A DNA stretch of 64,000 bases from Slackia heliotrinireducens DSM 20476 (GTDB lineage: Bacteria > Actinomycetota > Coriobacteriia > Coriobacteriales > Eggerthellaceae): contig NC_013165.1 in NCBI RefSeq assembly GCF_000023885.1, forward strand, positions 1,798,001 through 1,862,000, in the 5' to 3' direction. Positions 56,089 through 64,000 of this stretch are shown piece after piece. How positions within the stretch are numbered: position 1 is the stretch's first letter; the number at the start of each line of letters is the position of its first letter. A program made the translations under genes and the position numbers. The notes beneath the pieces were generated by a model that was not told where the DNA came from, searched no databases, and saw only the letters and a list, made by a program, of their open reading frames with translations.

Positions 56089-56114
56089 TCGGGACGGATC
56101 GAAATCCGTCCCGA
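56089..56114 (-). terminator. terminator of the hydrogenase cluster after hydF
   Basis: A perfect 11-bp stem (TCGGGACGGAT / ATCCGTCCCGA) with a 4-nt loop, followed on the minus strand by TCTGTTTT. It lies about 30 bases past the hydF stop. Confidence 0.85.
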
Positions 56115-56146
56115 CCGAATGCGTCGATGCGAAAGCGCTGCTGCGC

Positions 56147-57397
56147 CTATTCCTGGTTCAGCGGAGCCAAGGAGCGTTCCAGGATGCCGTGGGCCTTCGC
56201 GATGGCCATGCCGTAATTGGTGAAGGGAACGCCCTGCTCGGCCGCCACCTGCATGCGATGCTCCATCTCGCGGGCATTCAGCATGCACCCGCCGCAATGG
56301 ACCACGACGTCGTAGCCCTCGAGGCTTTGCGGGAACTCGCGTCCCGACGTGAACGAGAACGTGGGCTCGGCCTTGCACATCTGCTTGATGAGCCGAGGAA
56401 GCTTCTTCGTGCCGATGTCGTCGCACTGGCGATGGTGCGTGCACCCTTCGGAAATGAGCACGTTGCTCTTGTCCGTCAGGTTCTCCAACGCGTTTACGGC
56501 CTGCATCTGGGCCTCAAGCGTGCCTTTATAGCGAGCCATGAGGATGGAAAACGACGTCATAGGCACGTCCGCAGGTACGATTTCCGCCACAGGTTTGAAG
56601 GCCTGCGAGTCGGTGATGACCAGACGGGGCGGTTCGGAAAGGGCGGAAAGCATCGCAGGCAGGCACTCCACCGACGTGGCGCACGCGGAGGCGCCGGCCT
56701 CCAACAGGTCGCGGATGACCTGCTGCTGCGGCAGGATGATTCTGCCCTTGGGCGCGGCAGAGTCGGTGGGGATAACCAAAACGACCATGTCGCCTGCATC
56801 GACCAGGTCACCCACGACCCTGCGCTCAACGGTCTGGGTTCCCGCCAGGGCGGCGATGGATTCCTTGAGCTCGTTGATGCCCCAGCCCTCCAGGGCCGAG
56901 ACGCTCACCTTGACGTGCTTGACGCCCGCCTCGTCGGGTTCGGGAACGGCAGGTGCGCTCGCCGTCTGCTCCCCCGCCAGGTCGGCCTTGTTCAGCACGA
57001 CGGCGTAGGGTACCTCACGTTTGCGGAACTCATCGATCAGCTGTTCGTCGACGGCGCCGAGCCCCTGCGTGCCGTCCACCACGAGCACGGCGACGTCCGC
57101 CGAGTCCATGGCGCGACGCGCTTTCTCCACACGGAGTTCGCCAAGCTCGCCCGTGTCGTCGATGCCGGGCGTGTCCACGATGACCACCGGGCCGACAGGC
57201 AGAAGCTCCATCGCCTTGCGGACCGGGTCGGTAGTGGTACCGGGAGTATCGGACACGACTGCCAGATTCTGACCGGTCACCGCATTCACCAAGCTTGATT
57301 TGCCGGCATTGCGCACGCCGAAGAATCCGATGTGCACGCGCTCGCCCGACGGCGTCTCGTTCAATCCCGCCATGGTGTGTTCATCCACATGAGCCAT
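56147..57397 (-). CDS. hydF: [FeFe]-hydrogenase maturation GTPase HydF
   Basis: Scaffold on which the 2Fe subcluster is put together and then handed to HydA. The 416-residue protein has a GTPase domain (G1 G-V-R-N-A-G-K-S-S at 27-35, D-T-P-G at 75-78, N-K-A-D at 136-139). The C-terminal Fe-S ligands are C319-T-H321 and H367-C368-G-G-C371, exactly the HydF signature. AGAGG precedes the ATG. A hairpin with T-run separates it from hydG. Confidence 0.96.
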   Translation of the reverse strand: MAHVDEHTMAGLNETPSGERVHIGFFGVRNAGKSSLVNAVTGQNLAVVSDTPGTTTDPVRKAMELLPVGPVVIVDTPGIDDTGELGELRVEKARRAMDSADVAVLVVDGTQGLGAVDEQLIDEFRKREVPYAVVLNKADLAGEQTASAPAVPEPDEAGVKHVKVSVSALEGWGINELKESIAALAGTQTVERRVVGDLVDAGDMVVLVIPTDSAAPKGRIILPQQQVIRDLLEAGASACATSVECLPAMLSALSEPPRLVITDSQAFKPVAEIVPADVPMTSFSILMARYKGTLEAQMQAVNALENLTDKSNVLISEGCTHHRQCDDIGTKKLPRLIKQMCKAEPTFSFTSGREFPQSLEGYDVVVHCGGCMLNAREMEHRMQVAAEQGVPFTNYGMAIAKAHGILERSLAPLNQE

Positions 57398-57421
57398 GAT
57401 TCACCTCTATTCGAAAAAGAC

Positions 57422-57449
57422 GGGCCGGCAAGGTTCGCCCCGCCGGCCC
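57422..57449 (-). terminator. terminator-like hairpin between hydG and hydF
   Basis: An 8-bp GC-only stem (GGGCCGGC / GCCGGCCC) with a 12-nt loop, followed on the minus strand by GTCTTTTT. It could cut down transcription into hydF. Confidence 0.6.
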
Positions 57450-57459
57450 GCCCCATGTT

Positions 57460-58914
57460 CTAGAACCTGAAGTCGCGGGCGTTGCCGGTGCGGATCTCCT
57501 CGATGTGGGCCGCGCACAGCTCGCGCCTGCGGGCGTCGGGGATCTTGGTAAGCTCCTCGCGAATCATCTCCCAGCCGCGCTCGGCCGTTGCCGGGGTCGC
57601 GTAGTCGACCAGGTACTCGGACAGCGTCATAAGCGCGTTCGGATGGCAGTAGTTCAGAATCTCGCCCGATTTGCAGAAGCTCATGAAGCGGTCGCCCGTG
57701 CGCCCTGCGCGGTAGCATGCCGTGCAGAAGCTGGGGATGTGGCCGCAATCCATAAGCCAGGCAATGACCTCGTCGAGCGTACGCTGGTCGGACACGTCGA
57801 ACTGCTCGGTGTCGTGGGGACGCTCCTCCTCGGTGTAGCCGCCCACGCTGGTGCGCGAACCGCCCGAAATCTGCGAGATGCCGTACTGCAGCGCGGCAGA
57901 ACGAACGGCCTCCGACTCGCGGGTGCTGATGATCATGCCGGTGTAAGGCACGGTGATGCGGATGAGGGCGATGATCTTCTCGAACATCTCGTCGGGAATA
58001 CCGTTGTCGAACACGTCGGGGTCAATGTCCATGGCGGGCTTCACGCGGGGCACGCTGATGGTGTGCGGACCCACGCCGAAACGCGCCTCGAGGTGCTCGG
58101 CATGCATGATGAGTCCGCAGAACTCGTAGGCGTAGCCTTCCAGACCGAACAGAACGCCCAGACCCACGTCGTCGATGCCGGCCTCCTGGGCACGGTCATG
58201 CGCCTCGGTGTGCCATTCGTAATCGGACTTCGGTCCCGTGGGATGCAGCTCCTCGTAACGGGCGCGGTTATAGGTTTCCTGGAACAGGATGTACGTGCCG
58301 ATCTCGGCCTCTTTGAGCATGCGGTACTCTTCGACGGTCGTGGCCGCGATGTTGACGTTCACACGGCGGATGGCGCCGTTCTTGTGCTTGATGGAGTAGA
58401 TGGTCTGCATCGACTCCAGGATGTACTCGATGGGATTGTGCTTGGGATCCTCGCCCGCTTCGATGGCCAGGCGCTTGTGCCCCATGTCCTGCAGTGCGAT
58501 GACTTCCGCCCTGATCTCGTCCTGAGTCAGCTTGCGGCGGGGGATCTCGCGGTTCTTGGCGTGGTATGGGCAGTACAGGCAACCGTTCACGCAGTAGTTG
58601 GAAAGGTACAGCGGCGCGAACAGCACGATGCGATTGCCATAGTAGGCAAGCTTGATCTGACGCGCCAGCGTCTTGATTTCCTCGTTGATTTCGGGGTCCT
58701 CGCAGGCCAACAGCACAGCCGCCTCGCGATGCGTGATGCAGGTGCAATGCTCCTTCTTCGGCGCCAGGTTGGGGTGTGCCTTCTTCAGGATGCTACGGCA
58801 CAGCTCAAGGTCGTCCTTGTGCTCCTGGGCGTACTGAAGCGTATCGAGAATCTCCTGGTGATTGATGAATTCGTCGGCATGCGGCGAACTCGGGTTGTAG
58901 ACGTGTTCCGTCAT
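57460..58914 (-). CDS. hydG: [FeFe]-hydrogenase radical SAM maturase HydG (tyrosine lyase)
   Basis: Splits tyrosine to make the CO and CN ligands of the H-cluster. The 484-residue protein has the SAM cluster motif C108-V-N-G-C112-L-Y-C115 and the C-terminal CX2CX22C motif (C397, C400, C423) holding the second, dangler-iron cluster. These residues separate HydG from the related ThiH. AAGGAG precedes the ATG at 58914; a longer frame to 58986 is not supported. Confidence 0.97.
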   Translation of the reverse strand: MTEHVYNPSSPHADEFINHQEILDTLQYAQEHKDDLELCRSILKKAHPNLAPKKEHCTCITHREAAVLLACEDPEINEEIKTLARQIKLAYYGNRIVLFAPLYLSNYCVNGCLYCPYHAKNREIPRRKLTQDEIRAEVIALQDMGHKRLAIEAGEDPKHNPIEYILESMQTIYSIKHKNGAIRRVNVNIAATTVEEYRMLKEAEIGTYILFQETYNRARYEELHPTGPKSDYEWHTEAHDRAQEAGIDDVGLGVLFGLEGYAYEFCGLIMHAEHLEARFGVGPHTISVPRVKPAMDIDPDVFDNGIPDEMFEKIIALIRITVPYTGMIISTRESEAVRSAALQYGISQISGGSRTSVGGYTEEERPHDTEQFDVSDQRTLDEVIAWLMDCGHIPSFCTACYRAGRTGDRFMSFCKSGEILNYCHPNALMTLSEYLVDYATPATAERGWEMIREELTKIPDARRRELCAAHIEEIRTGNARDFRF

Positions 58915-58989
58915 TTGATCATCTCCTTCTGGGTCAGAACCATCTTCCCCATCAGAACGGTATATATCCGCATGCGCGAAAGGCATGCA

Positions 58990-60045
58990 TTACTTCATGG
59001 GCCTCGGATCGCCCCTATCGACTAGAAGCTCGAAGCCGATAGCGACCATACGTTCGGCCAGTTCGTTCAAGCCTTCGGCGGATTCGCCACCCGTCGAGAC
59101 CTTGTCGTCGTACAGCTCGTAATCCTGGCGCACGTCCTGTGGCGACAGGTTCGGCATGACGACGTTCGCGCCGGCAAGCATGCCCTTTTCCCTTCCGAAG
59201 GGATCCGCCGTGCCCAAAGCCGTGGTTGCGGGCAGAAGCAGGTTTGGCTGCATGATCCGCAGAAGCGACAGCAGAAAGCAGGTCATGTCCACCGTTCCCG
59301 CAGGCTCTGCCGCAAAGGGCGTTGCATGGTGCGGAATGAAGGGTCCTATGCCGCACATCTCGGGAGCGAAGGTTTCGATGAACTTCAGATCGGCTGCCAG
59401 GTCGGCGGGCGTTTGGAACGGCGAGCCCACCATGAATCCGCATCCGACCGTGAAACCTGCCTCCCGCAAGCTGTAAAGACATGCCATCCGCGCATCCCAG
59501 CTCATGTCGGCGGGATGCAGCCTTGCATAATGCCCGGGCGTCGCAGTTTCGTGGCGAAGCAGGTACCTGTCGGCCCCTGCCTCACGAAGCGCCTGGTAGC
59601 TTTCGGGGCTGCGCTCGCCGAGCGACAGGGTGACGGCGCAGTCGGGATGCCGCTGCTTCAGACGCCGCACGCAGTCGCATACGCGCTCGTCGGTAAACCA
59701 CGGGTCTTCCCCACCCTGCAACACGAAGGTGCGGAAACCCACTTCGTATCCCACGTCGGCGCAGGCCAGAATCTGGTCGACAGCCAGGCGGTACCGATGG
59801 CACGAGCGGTTGCTGCGACGAATCCCGCAGTACAGGCAGTCGTTCTTGCAGAAGTTCGAAACCTCTATCAGACCTCGCGTGAACACCCCGTTTCCGTACA
59901 CGGCCTTGCGCGCACGCAGGGCACGCTCCGCCGCGAACCGGGCAACCTCGGCATTCATATGGGACACGAGGTGCTCGTATTCATGCAGCTCAAGGCAACG
60001 GGTCTCGCCGAGCTTCTCGATCAGTTCGCAAGAACGCGGATCCAT
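58990..60045 (-). CDS. hydE: [FeFe]-hydrogenase radical SAM maturase HydE
   Basis: Thought to build the iron-bearing precursor of the 2Fe subcluster bridge. The 351-residue protein has the SAM motif C66-K-N-D-C70-L-Y-C73 followed by a TIM-barrel of normal length, and its place beside hydG and hydF confirms the call over the similar biotin synthase family. Only a weak ribosome site is seen. It starts 24 bases after the TM1266-type gene. Confidence 0.95.
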   Translation of the reverse strand: MDPRSCELIEKLGETRCLELHEYEHLVSHMNAEVARFAAERALRARKAVYGNGVFTRGLIEVSNFCKNDCLYCGIRRSNRSCHRYRLAVDQILACADVGYEVGFRTFVLQGGEDPWFTDERVCDCVRRLKQRHPDCAVTLSLGERSPESYQALREAGADRYLLRHETATPGHYARLHPADMSWDARMACLYSLREAGFTVGCGFMVGSPFQTPADLAADLKFIETFAPEMCGIGPFIPHHATPFAAEPAGTVDMTCFLLSLLRIMQPNLLLPATTALGTADPFGREKGMLAGANVVMPNLSPQDVRQDYELYDDKVSTGGESAEGLNELAERMVAIGFELLVDRGDPRPMK

Positions 60046-60069
60046 CGGGGGCCTTACGTCGGTTCGGCT

Positions 60070-60321
60070 CTACGAGACGACGCCGGAATAGGCGGTCTTC
60101 ACGCTCACGCCGTCCAGGTTGCCCAGTTTACCGGCAAGAGCGGAAATCTCGTCTTCAGGAGCATCCAAAGCGACGCTGATGATGCTTACATTGCGCTCCT
60201 TGTAGGGGATGCCCATCCTGCCGATGATGTAGGCTGCGTAATCATGCAGCGTGGCGTTGAGCCCCTCGACTGCATCGGGGTTGTCGACGATGATGCCCAT
60301 GATTGCAACACGTGTTTGCAT
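60070..60321 (-). CDS. TM1266-family hydrogenase-associated regulator
   Basis: An 83-residue protein with an ACT/NikR C-terminal-like fold: R-V-A-I-M-G-I-I-V at the start and V-S-I-I-S-V-A-L-D-A in the middle. This family is called putative regulator of iron-only hydrogenase systems because its genes lie beside hydEFG; it has no DNA-binding domain, so how it regulates is unclear. A pair of strong hairpins precedes it. Confidence 0.88.
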   Translation of the reverse strand: MQTRVAIMGIIVDNPDAVEGLNATLHDYAAYIIGRMGIPYKERNVSIISVALDAPEDEISALAGKLGNLDGVSVKTAYSGVVS

Positions 60322-60367
60322 CGGGTGCCTCGATTCTCCGCCTCTCGGGCGGCTCGTCTTTAAGGTA

Positions 60368-60432
60368 AGGACCCGAGCGCATCGTGCGCAGGGGTCCTGG
60401 GTGCAGCGCCGACCCCAGGCGGGGCCGGCGCT
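60368..60432 (-). promoter_or_regulatory. two strong hairpins between hydA and the maturation genes
   Basis: In the mRNA the first (60432-60405) is a 12-bp stem with a GCCT loop and one G-T pair. The second (60398-60368) has a 7-bp stem AGGACCC / GGGTCCT, a 2x2 internal loop and a 4-bp GCGC stem. Only six bases separate them. Neither has a clean T-run. They may stabilise the hydA message, or limit read-through. Confidence 0.6.
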
Positions 60433-60444
60433 TTCGGAACTAGA

Positions 60445-62154
60445 TTAGATGTCCCACGTGGTCTGATCGGTGTGCAGCCACTCATGCGCAACATGAGACA
60501 GCGGCTTGCCGACCCAATCGGCGTAGAGCTTCTGGATATCCGGGTTCTCATGCGAGTAACGCAGGGTGTCGGCCTCGTCCAGAGCGTTCAGGTTGGCAGC
60601 ACGCTCAAGCGCGAGCTCCTTGTTGAACTCGATGGGCTGTCCGCCACCGCCGACGCAGCCACCGGGGCACGCCATGATCTCGACGAAGTCGAAGTGGACT
60701 TCGCCAGCCTCGAGGGCGTCGAGCAGCTTGGCGGTGTTGCCCAAGCCGCTGGCAACGGCGATATTCACCTTGGTGCCGGCAACGTCGAGTTCTTTGGAGA
60801 TCCAAGGCTTCTCGGGGGTCGACTCGGTGGTGTCGCAAGCGGAGAAGTCCGGGTTCTGGCCCGTGATCAGGAACACAGCGGAACGCAGGGCGGCTTCCAT
60901 AACGCCGCCGGTACGACCGAAGATGGTGCCAGCGCCCGTCGACAGACCCAGCGGGTTGTCGAAGTCGGTCTCTTCCAGAGCCGCGCAATCAACGCGGAAC
61001 ATATGCAGCATGCGGTCGAATTCGCGAACCGTCAGAACGGCGTCGACGTCACGGCCGGCCTCGGTGGACAGCTGCGGGACGTCGCATTCGTACTTCTTGG
61101 CCACGCAGGGCATGACGGACACGACGAACAGGCGCTTGCCTTCTTCTTCGGCCTGGGCCTTCATGGTGTTCTTGACGACCGCGCCCTCCATCTGATGGGG
61201 AGACTTGGCCGAGGACAGCTGAGGAACGAACTGGGGGTAATGCAGCTTGACGAAGCGCACCCAGCCCGGGCAGCAGCTGGTGAACATGGGGCGAGGCTTG
61301 TCGGAGCTCAGGAACTCGACGAACTCGCTGCCCTCTTCCATGATGGTGAGGTCTGCGGCGAAGTCGGTGTCGAACACCTTGTCGAAGCCGAGGGCGCGCA
61401 GGGCGGAAGCCATGCGCTTAGGCGTGGCCTGCTCGCGGGTGAGGCCCACGCCTTCGCCCCAAGCGGCGCGGACGGCGGGAGCAACCTGGACAACCGTGAT
61501 GACCTCGGGATCGAGCAGGGCCTTCATGACCTTGCCCGTATCGTCGCGAGCGGTCAGGGCACCCGTCGGGCAGTGCGTGATGCACTGGCCGCACAGGGCG
61601 CAGCCGGCGGCGTCGATGGCCAGGCCGTCCTTGACGAACACGTTCATGTGCGGGCCGGGGCCGGAATGCTCCCAGACGGAGCAGTACTGGACCTTGGAGC
61701 ACTCGGCCACGCAGCGCATGCACTTGATGCACTTGGAGGCGTCGCGGATCAGCGGGAAGTCCTCATCCCAGATGCCCTTCTCGGGCAGGCAGTAGGCGGA
61801 TTCGCCCACGTTGAAGTCGCTTGCCAGGGCACGCAGCGCGCAGGTCTCCTGACGCACGCAGGAGGAGCACTCGCCGCGATGGCTTTCCATGAGCGTTTCG
61901 ATGTTGGCCTTGCGGGCGGCAACCACGCGCGGCGTGCCGGTCTTGATGACCATGCCTTCGCGAACGTTGGTGTTGCAGGACGGCACGAGTTCGCCGTCGC
62001 AGTCGACAACGCAGACACGGCAGGAGCCGATGTCGTTCAGGCCCTTCATCCAGCACAGCGTGGGGATGTCGGCCCCGGCCTGTTTGCAGGCGCCGAGGAT
62101 GGTGGCGTTGTCCTTAACCTCAATAGTCTTGCCGTCGATGGTCAGCTTTACCAT
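60445..62154 (-). CDS. hydA: [FeFe]-hydrogenase catalytic subunit, group A
   Basis: Makes or oxidises H2 at the H-cluster. The 569-residue protein starts with a 2Fe-2S domain (C34, C45, C48, C60), then the His-ligated cluster (H92, C96, C99, C105) and two 4Fe-4S clusters (C142-C152 and C185-C195). The H-cluster motifs are T-S-C294-C295-P-G-W, M-P-C350-V-A-K-K and M-A-C496-P-G-G-C500-V-G-G-G-G-Q-P. C294 is the proton relay and C295, C350, C496 and C500 hold the cluster. All needed residues are present. The gene overlaps the upstream flavoprotein gene by seven bases, so the two subunits are made together. Confidence 0.97.
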   Translation of the reverse strand: MVKLTIDGKTIEVKDNATILGACKQAGADIPTLCWMKGLNDIGSCRVCVVDCDGELVPSCNTNVREGMVIKTGTPRVVAARKANIETLMESHRGECSSCVRQETCALRALASDFNVGESAYCLPEKGIWDEDFPLIRDASKCIKCMRCVAECSKVQYCSVWEHSGPGPHMNVFVKDGLAIDAAGCALCGQCITHCPTGALTARDDTGKVMKALLDPEVITVVQVAPAVRAAWGEGVGLTREQATPKRMASALRALGFDKVFDTDFAADLTIMEEGSEFVEFLSSDKPRPMFTSCCPGWVRFVKLHYPQFVPQLSSAKSPHQMEGAVVKNTMKAQAEEEGKRLFVVSVMPCVAKKYECDVPQLSTEAGRDVDAVLTVREFDRMLHMFRVDCAALEETDFDNPLGLSTGAGTIFGRTGGVMEAALRSAVFLITGQNPDFSACDTTESTPEKPWISKELDVAGTKVNIAVASGLGNTAKLLDALEAGEVHFDFVEIMACPGGCVGGGGQPIEFNKELALERAANLNALDEADTLRYSHENPDIQKLYADWVGKPLSHVAHEWLHTDQTTWDI

Positions 62155-63986
62155 TGCTCAAGTCCCCTTCCGGTCAGAGCGCCAATGCCGAACACGTCGC
62201 AGCGGAGGCAGCGACCGCATTCCTGCGCCGCTTCTTCGGCGCTGACAGGGCACTCAACGTAATCGAAATCGTTCTTGCGCTCACGTGCAGGACGCTCGGC
62301 GACCTGGACGCGACCGTATGCGCAACGATCGTTGCGGCGGGCCTGCGGGACCTCGATGCCGAAGTCGATCTGATGATCGAAGCCGAGCATCGTGTCGATG
62401 TTGCGGGCAGCGGTCTTGCCTGCGGCGATAGCCATGATGACGGTCTTGGGACCCCACTGGCAGTCGCCACCGACGTAGACGTTGTCGAAATTCTTGACAG
62501 CCAGGTACTCGTCGGCGACGAAGAAGGTGCGATCGGCTTCCATGCCGGCCTCTTCGAAGGGTGCGGACTCGATTGCCTGGCCGACAGCGATGAGCACGAT
62601 GTCCGCGTCGATGCGGATCTCGGGCTTGGCGGCGTTGACGGGGGCCGGACGGCCGCGCTTGACAGCGCCGATGTACTGGGGCTGGCAGATCAGGGCGCAG
62701 GCGTTGCCTTCGGCGTCCTTCTCGATGCGGACGGGAGCCTGCAGGCACATCATCTCGATGCCTTCGGCGATGGCGCTTTCGATTTCTGCGTCGAGAGCGG
62801 TCATGTCCTCGAGACGACGGCGGTAAGCGACGGTGACCTCTTCGGCACCGGCGCGGATGGACGTGCGGGCGCAGTCCATGGCAACGTTGCCGCCACCGAT
62901 AACGGCTACCTTCTTGCCGGTGAAGTCGGGATACTCGCCGTCACCGATCTTGCCGAGCAGTTCCACGGCACTCATGACGCCTGCGGCGTCGGCGCCGTCG
63001 AGGGCCAGCGTCTTGCCGCCCTGGGCACCGATGGCGACGTACACGGCGTCGAACTCATCGGCGATGCGCTTCATCTCGGCTGCGTCGACGGCATGCTCGT
63101 AATTGACCTCGATGCCGCCCACGCCCAGGATGGCGCGGATGTCTTCGTCAAGACGCTCACGCGGGAAGCGGTACGCAGGGATGCCGTAGCGCATCATACC
63201 GCCGAGCTTCTTGCGGCCTTCGAACACGGTGACGTCATGGCCCATGAGGGCGCTGAAGTATGCGCAGGTCATGCCAGAGGGGCCGCCACCGATGACGGCG
63301 ACCTTCTTGCCGGTGGATTCTGCGCGGGCAGGGGTTTCAACCTTGTCGGCAGCGATGGTGTCGACGGCGAACTTCTTGATGCCGCGGATGTTGATCGGAG
63401 CATCAACCAGGGTACGGCGGCAACGAGCCTCGCAAGGATGCTCGCAGACGAGCGCGCACGCCGTCGGGAACGGATTGTCCTTGCGAATCATCTTGATGGC
63501 GCCGGCGCAATCGCCTTCCTGCACCAGGGAGATGTAGGCGGGAACGTTCACATGGGCCGGGCAGAGCGTGACACAGGGAACCGTCTGTTCGCTGTTGTCG
63601 GCGCACACGCCGCGGTTCACATGACTGTCGAACTCGGCTGCGAACTCTTTGAGGCCCTCCAGGACCAGTTCGCCAGCATGATAGCCGATGGCGCAGTCTG
63701 CCGTGTCGCACAGCAGCTGGGCGCGCTTGCGGATGTCTTCCACAACGCTTGCGTCCGCGTCGAAGTCGAGCAGCAGCTCGTAATCGGCGAGGATTTTAGG
63801 AATGCCCTCACGGCAAGGCGTGCACTTGCCGCACGTCTGAGCCGCGCACGTCTGCAGCATTGCCTGCTGCACCGCGATCGGGCACGTCCCCGGCGGCATC
63901 GACTCGACGCGACGCATGTACGGCTCCAAGAAGGCGCCGGCGCGCTTCGCGTCATCAACGTAGGATCCAATGGACAGTTTACCCAT
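62148..63986 (-). CDS. hydrogenase-associated NAD(P) oxidoreductase, NuoF-like Fe-S plus GltD-like
   Basis: A 612-residue protein that probably links HydA to NAD(P)H. Residues ~1-115 match only the C-terminal 4Fe-4S part of NuoF/HydB (C52-G-K-C55-T-P-C58-R-E-G and C98); its FMN and NADH-binding part is absent. Then follows a complete GltD-like small subunit: cluster cysteines C138, C142, C177-C189, an FAD motif V-I-G-G-G-P-S-G-M near 231 and a second dinucleotide motif V-I-G-G-G-N-V-A-M near 366. The C terminus adds C-G-R-C-L-R-C. GGGGG lies ahead of the ATG at 63986. More subunits may lie beyond the window. Confidence 0.88.
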   Translation of the reverse strand: MGKLSIGSYVDDAKRAGAFLEPYMRRVESMPPGTCPIAVQQAMLQTCAAQTCGKCTPCREGIPKILADYELLLDFDADASVVEDIRKRAQLLCDTADCAIGYHAGELVLEGLKEFAAEFDSHVNRGVCADNSEQTVPCVTLCPAHVNVPAYISLVQEGDCAGAIKMIRKDNPFPTACALVCEHPCEARCRRTLVDAPINIRGIKKFAVDTIAADKVETPARAESTGKKVAVIGGGPSGMTCAYFSALMGHDVTVFEGRKKLGGMMRYGIPAYRFPRERLDEDIRAILGVGGIEVNYEHAVDAAEMKRIADEFDAVYVAIGAQGGKTLALDGADAAGVMSAVELLGKIGDGEYPDFTGKKVAVIGGGNVAMDCARTSIRAGAEEVTVAYRRRLEDMTALDAEIESAIAEGIEMMCLQAPVRIEKDAEGNACALICQPQYIGAVKRGRPAPVNAAKPEIRIDADIVLIAVGQAIESAPFEEAGMEADRTFFVADEYLAVKNFDNVYVGGDCQWGPKTVIMAIAAGKTAARNIDTMLGFDHQIDFGIEVPQARRNDRCAYGRVQVAERPARERKNDFDYVECPVSAEEAAQECGRCLRCDVFGIGALTGRGLEQW

Positions 63987-64000
63987 AGCCTACCCCCTTA

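Noticed and set aside
60472-62262. 596-residue open frame on the plus strand
   Set aside because: Antisense shadow of hydA, whose H-cluster residues are all in place on the minus strand.

Overview
The window is a dense, GC-rich, essentially complete stretch of chromosome from an anaerobic, high-GC Gram-positive bacterium. The gene content suggests the Coriobacteriia (Eggerthella/Slackia-like gut Actinobacteria): a [FeFe]-hydrogenase with its own maturases, a FeoA-FeoB fusion, tandem DegV proteins, a PflX-type radical SAM protein, a fused Fe-S L-serine ammonia-lyase, NSS and NhaC sodium transporters, and Actinobacteria-like TTG/GTG starts. This assignment is inference from gene content; no rRNA lies in the window.

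Layout. 1-0.7 kb: start of a secreted cell-wall-binding-repeat protein, cut by the window edge. 0.9-4.8 kb: M28 peptidase, ketopantoate-reductase-like protein, membrane acyltransferase and HAD phosphatase. 4.9-9.9 kb: aspartate-family amino acid block, with lysC-asd divergent from thrC-thrB. 9.9-14.3 kb: three-gene set of a BspA-type LRR protein, a VWA/zincin-like protein and a MoxR-like AAA+ ATPase. 14.5-17 kb: FeoAB iron uptake. 17-21.5 kb: PflX, two DegV proteins and nicotinate phosphoribosyltransferase. 21.5-26.2 kb: overlapping fumarase alpha/beta, tmk, holB and ricT. 26.4-31.5 kb: rpsL-rpsG-fusA-rpsJ-rplC-rplD-rplW, with no tuf and with a terminator directly after rplW. 31.7-39.9 kb: UspA, ProC, PpaC, L-serine ammonia-lyase, CPBP protease, PcrA and UppP. 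40-40.9 kb: repeat-rich spacer without a convincing gene. 40.9-44.8 kb: ThrRS lacking the TGS domain, HD and SGNH proteins, AAA_28 kinase-like protein. 44.9-53 kb: two ABC exporters, a zinc-ribbon/discoidin-like protein, a tocopherol-cyclase-like protein, a prolyl-aminopeptidase-like hydrolase and an unknown protein. 53-56 kb: NSS and NhaC transporters. 56-64 kb: a complete [FeFe]-hydrogenase gene cluster.

How the genes work together. The hydrogenase cluster (flavoprotein/Fe-S subunit, HydA, TM1266-type regulator, HydE, HydG, HydF) contains the catalytic subunit, a pyridine-nucleotide-linked partner and all three H-cluster maturases, so the cell can probably exchange electrons between NAD(P)H and H2. 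lysC, asd, thrC and thrB form most of the route from aspartate to threonine and lysine; homoserine dehydrogenase is not here. L-serine ammonia-lyase and fumarase fit amino-acid and dicarboxylate metabolism in an anaerobe. The ribosomal block is one unit driven by a near-consensus promoter and ends early.

The points most worth checking are: the shortened str/S10 ribosomal operon and a 17-codon ORF wedged before rpsG; the LRR-VWA-MoxR trio; the structured RNA between hydA and the maturation genes; the 51-bp repeats at 40.4 kb; and the tocopherol-cyclase-like protein in an apparent anaerobe.
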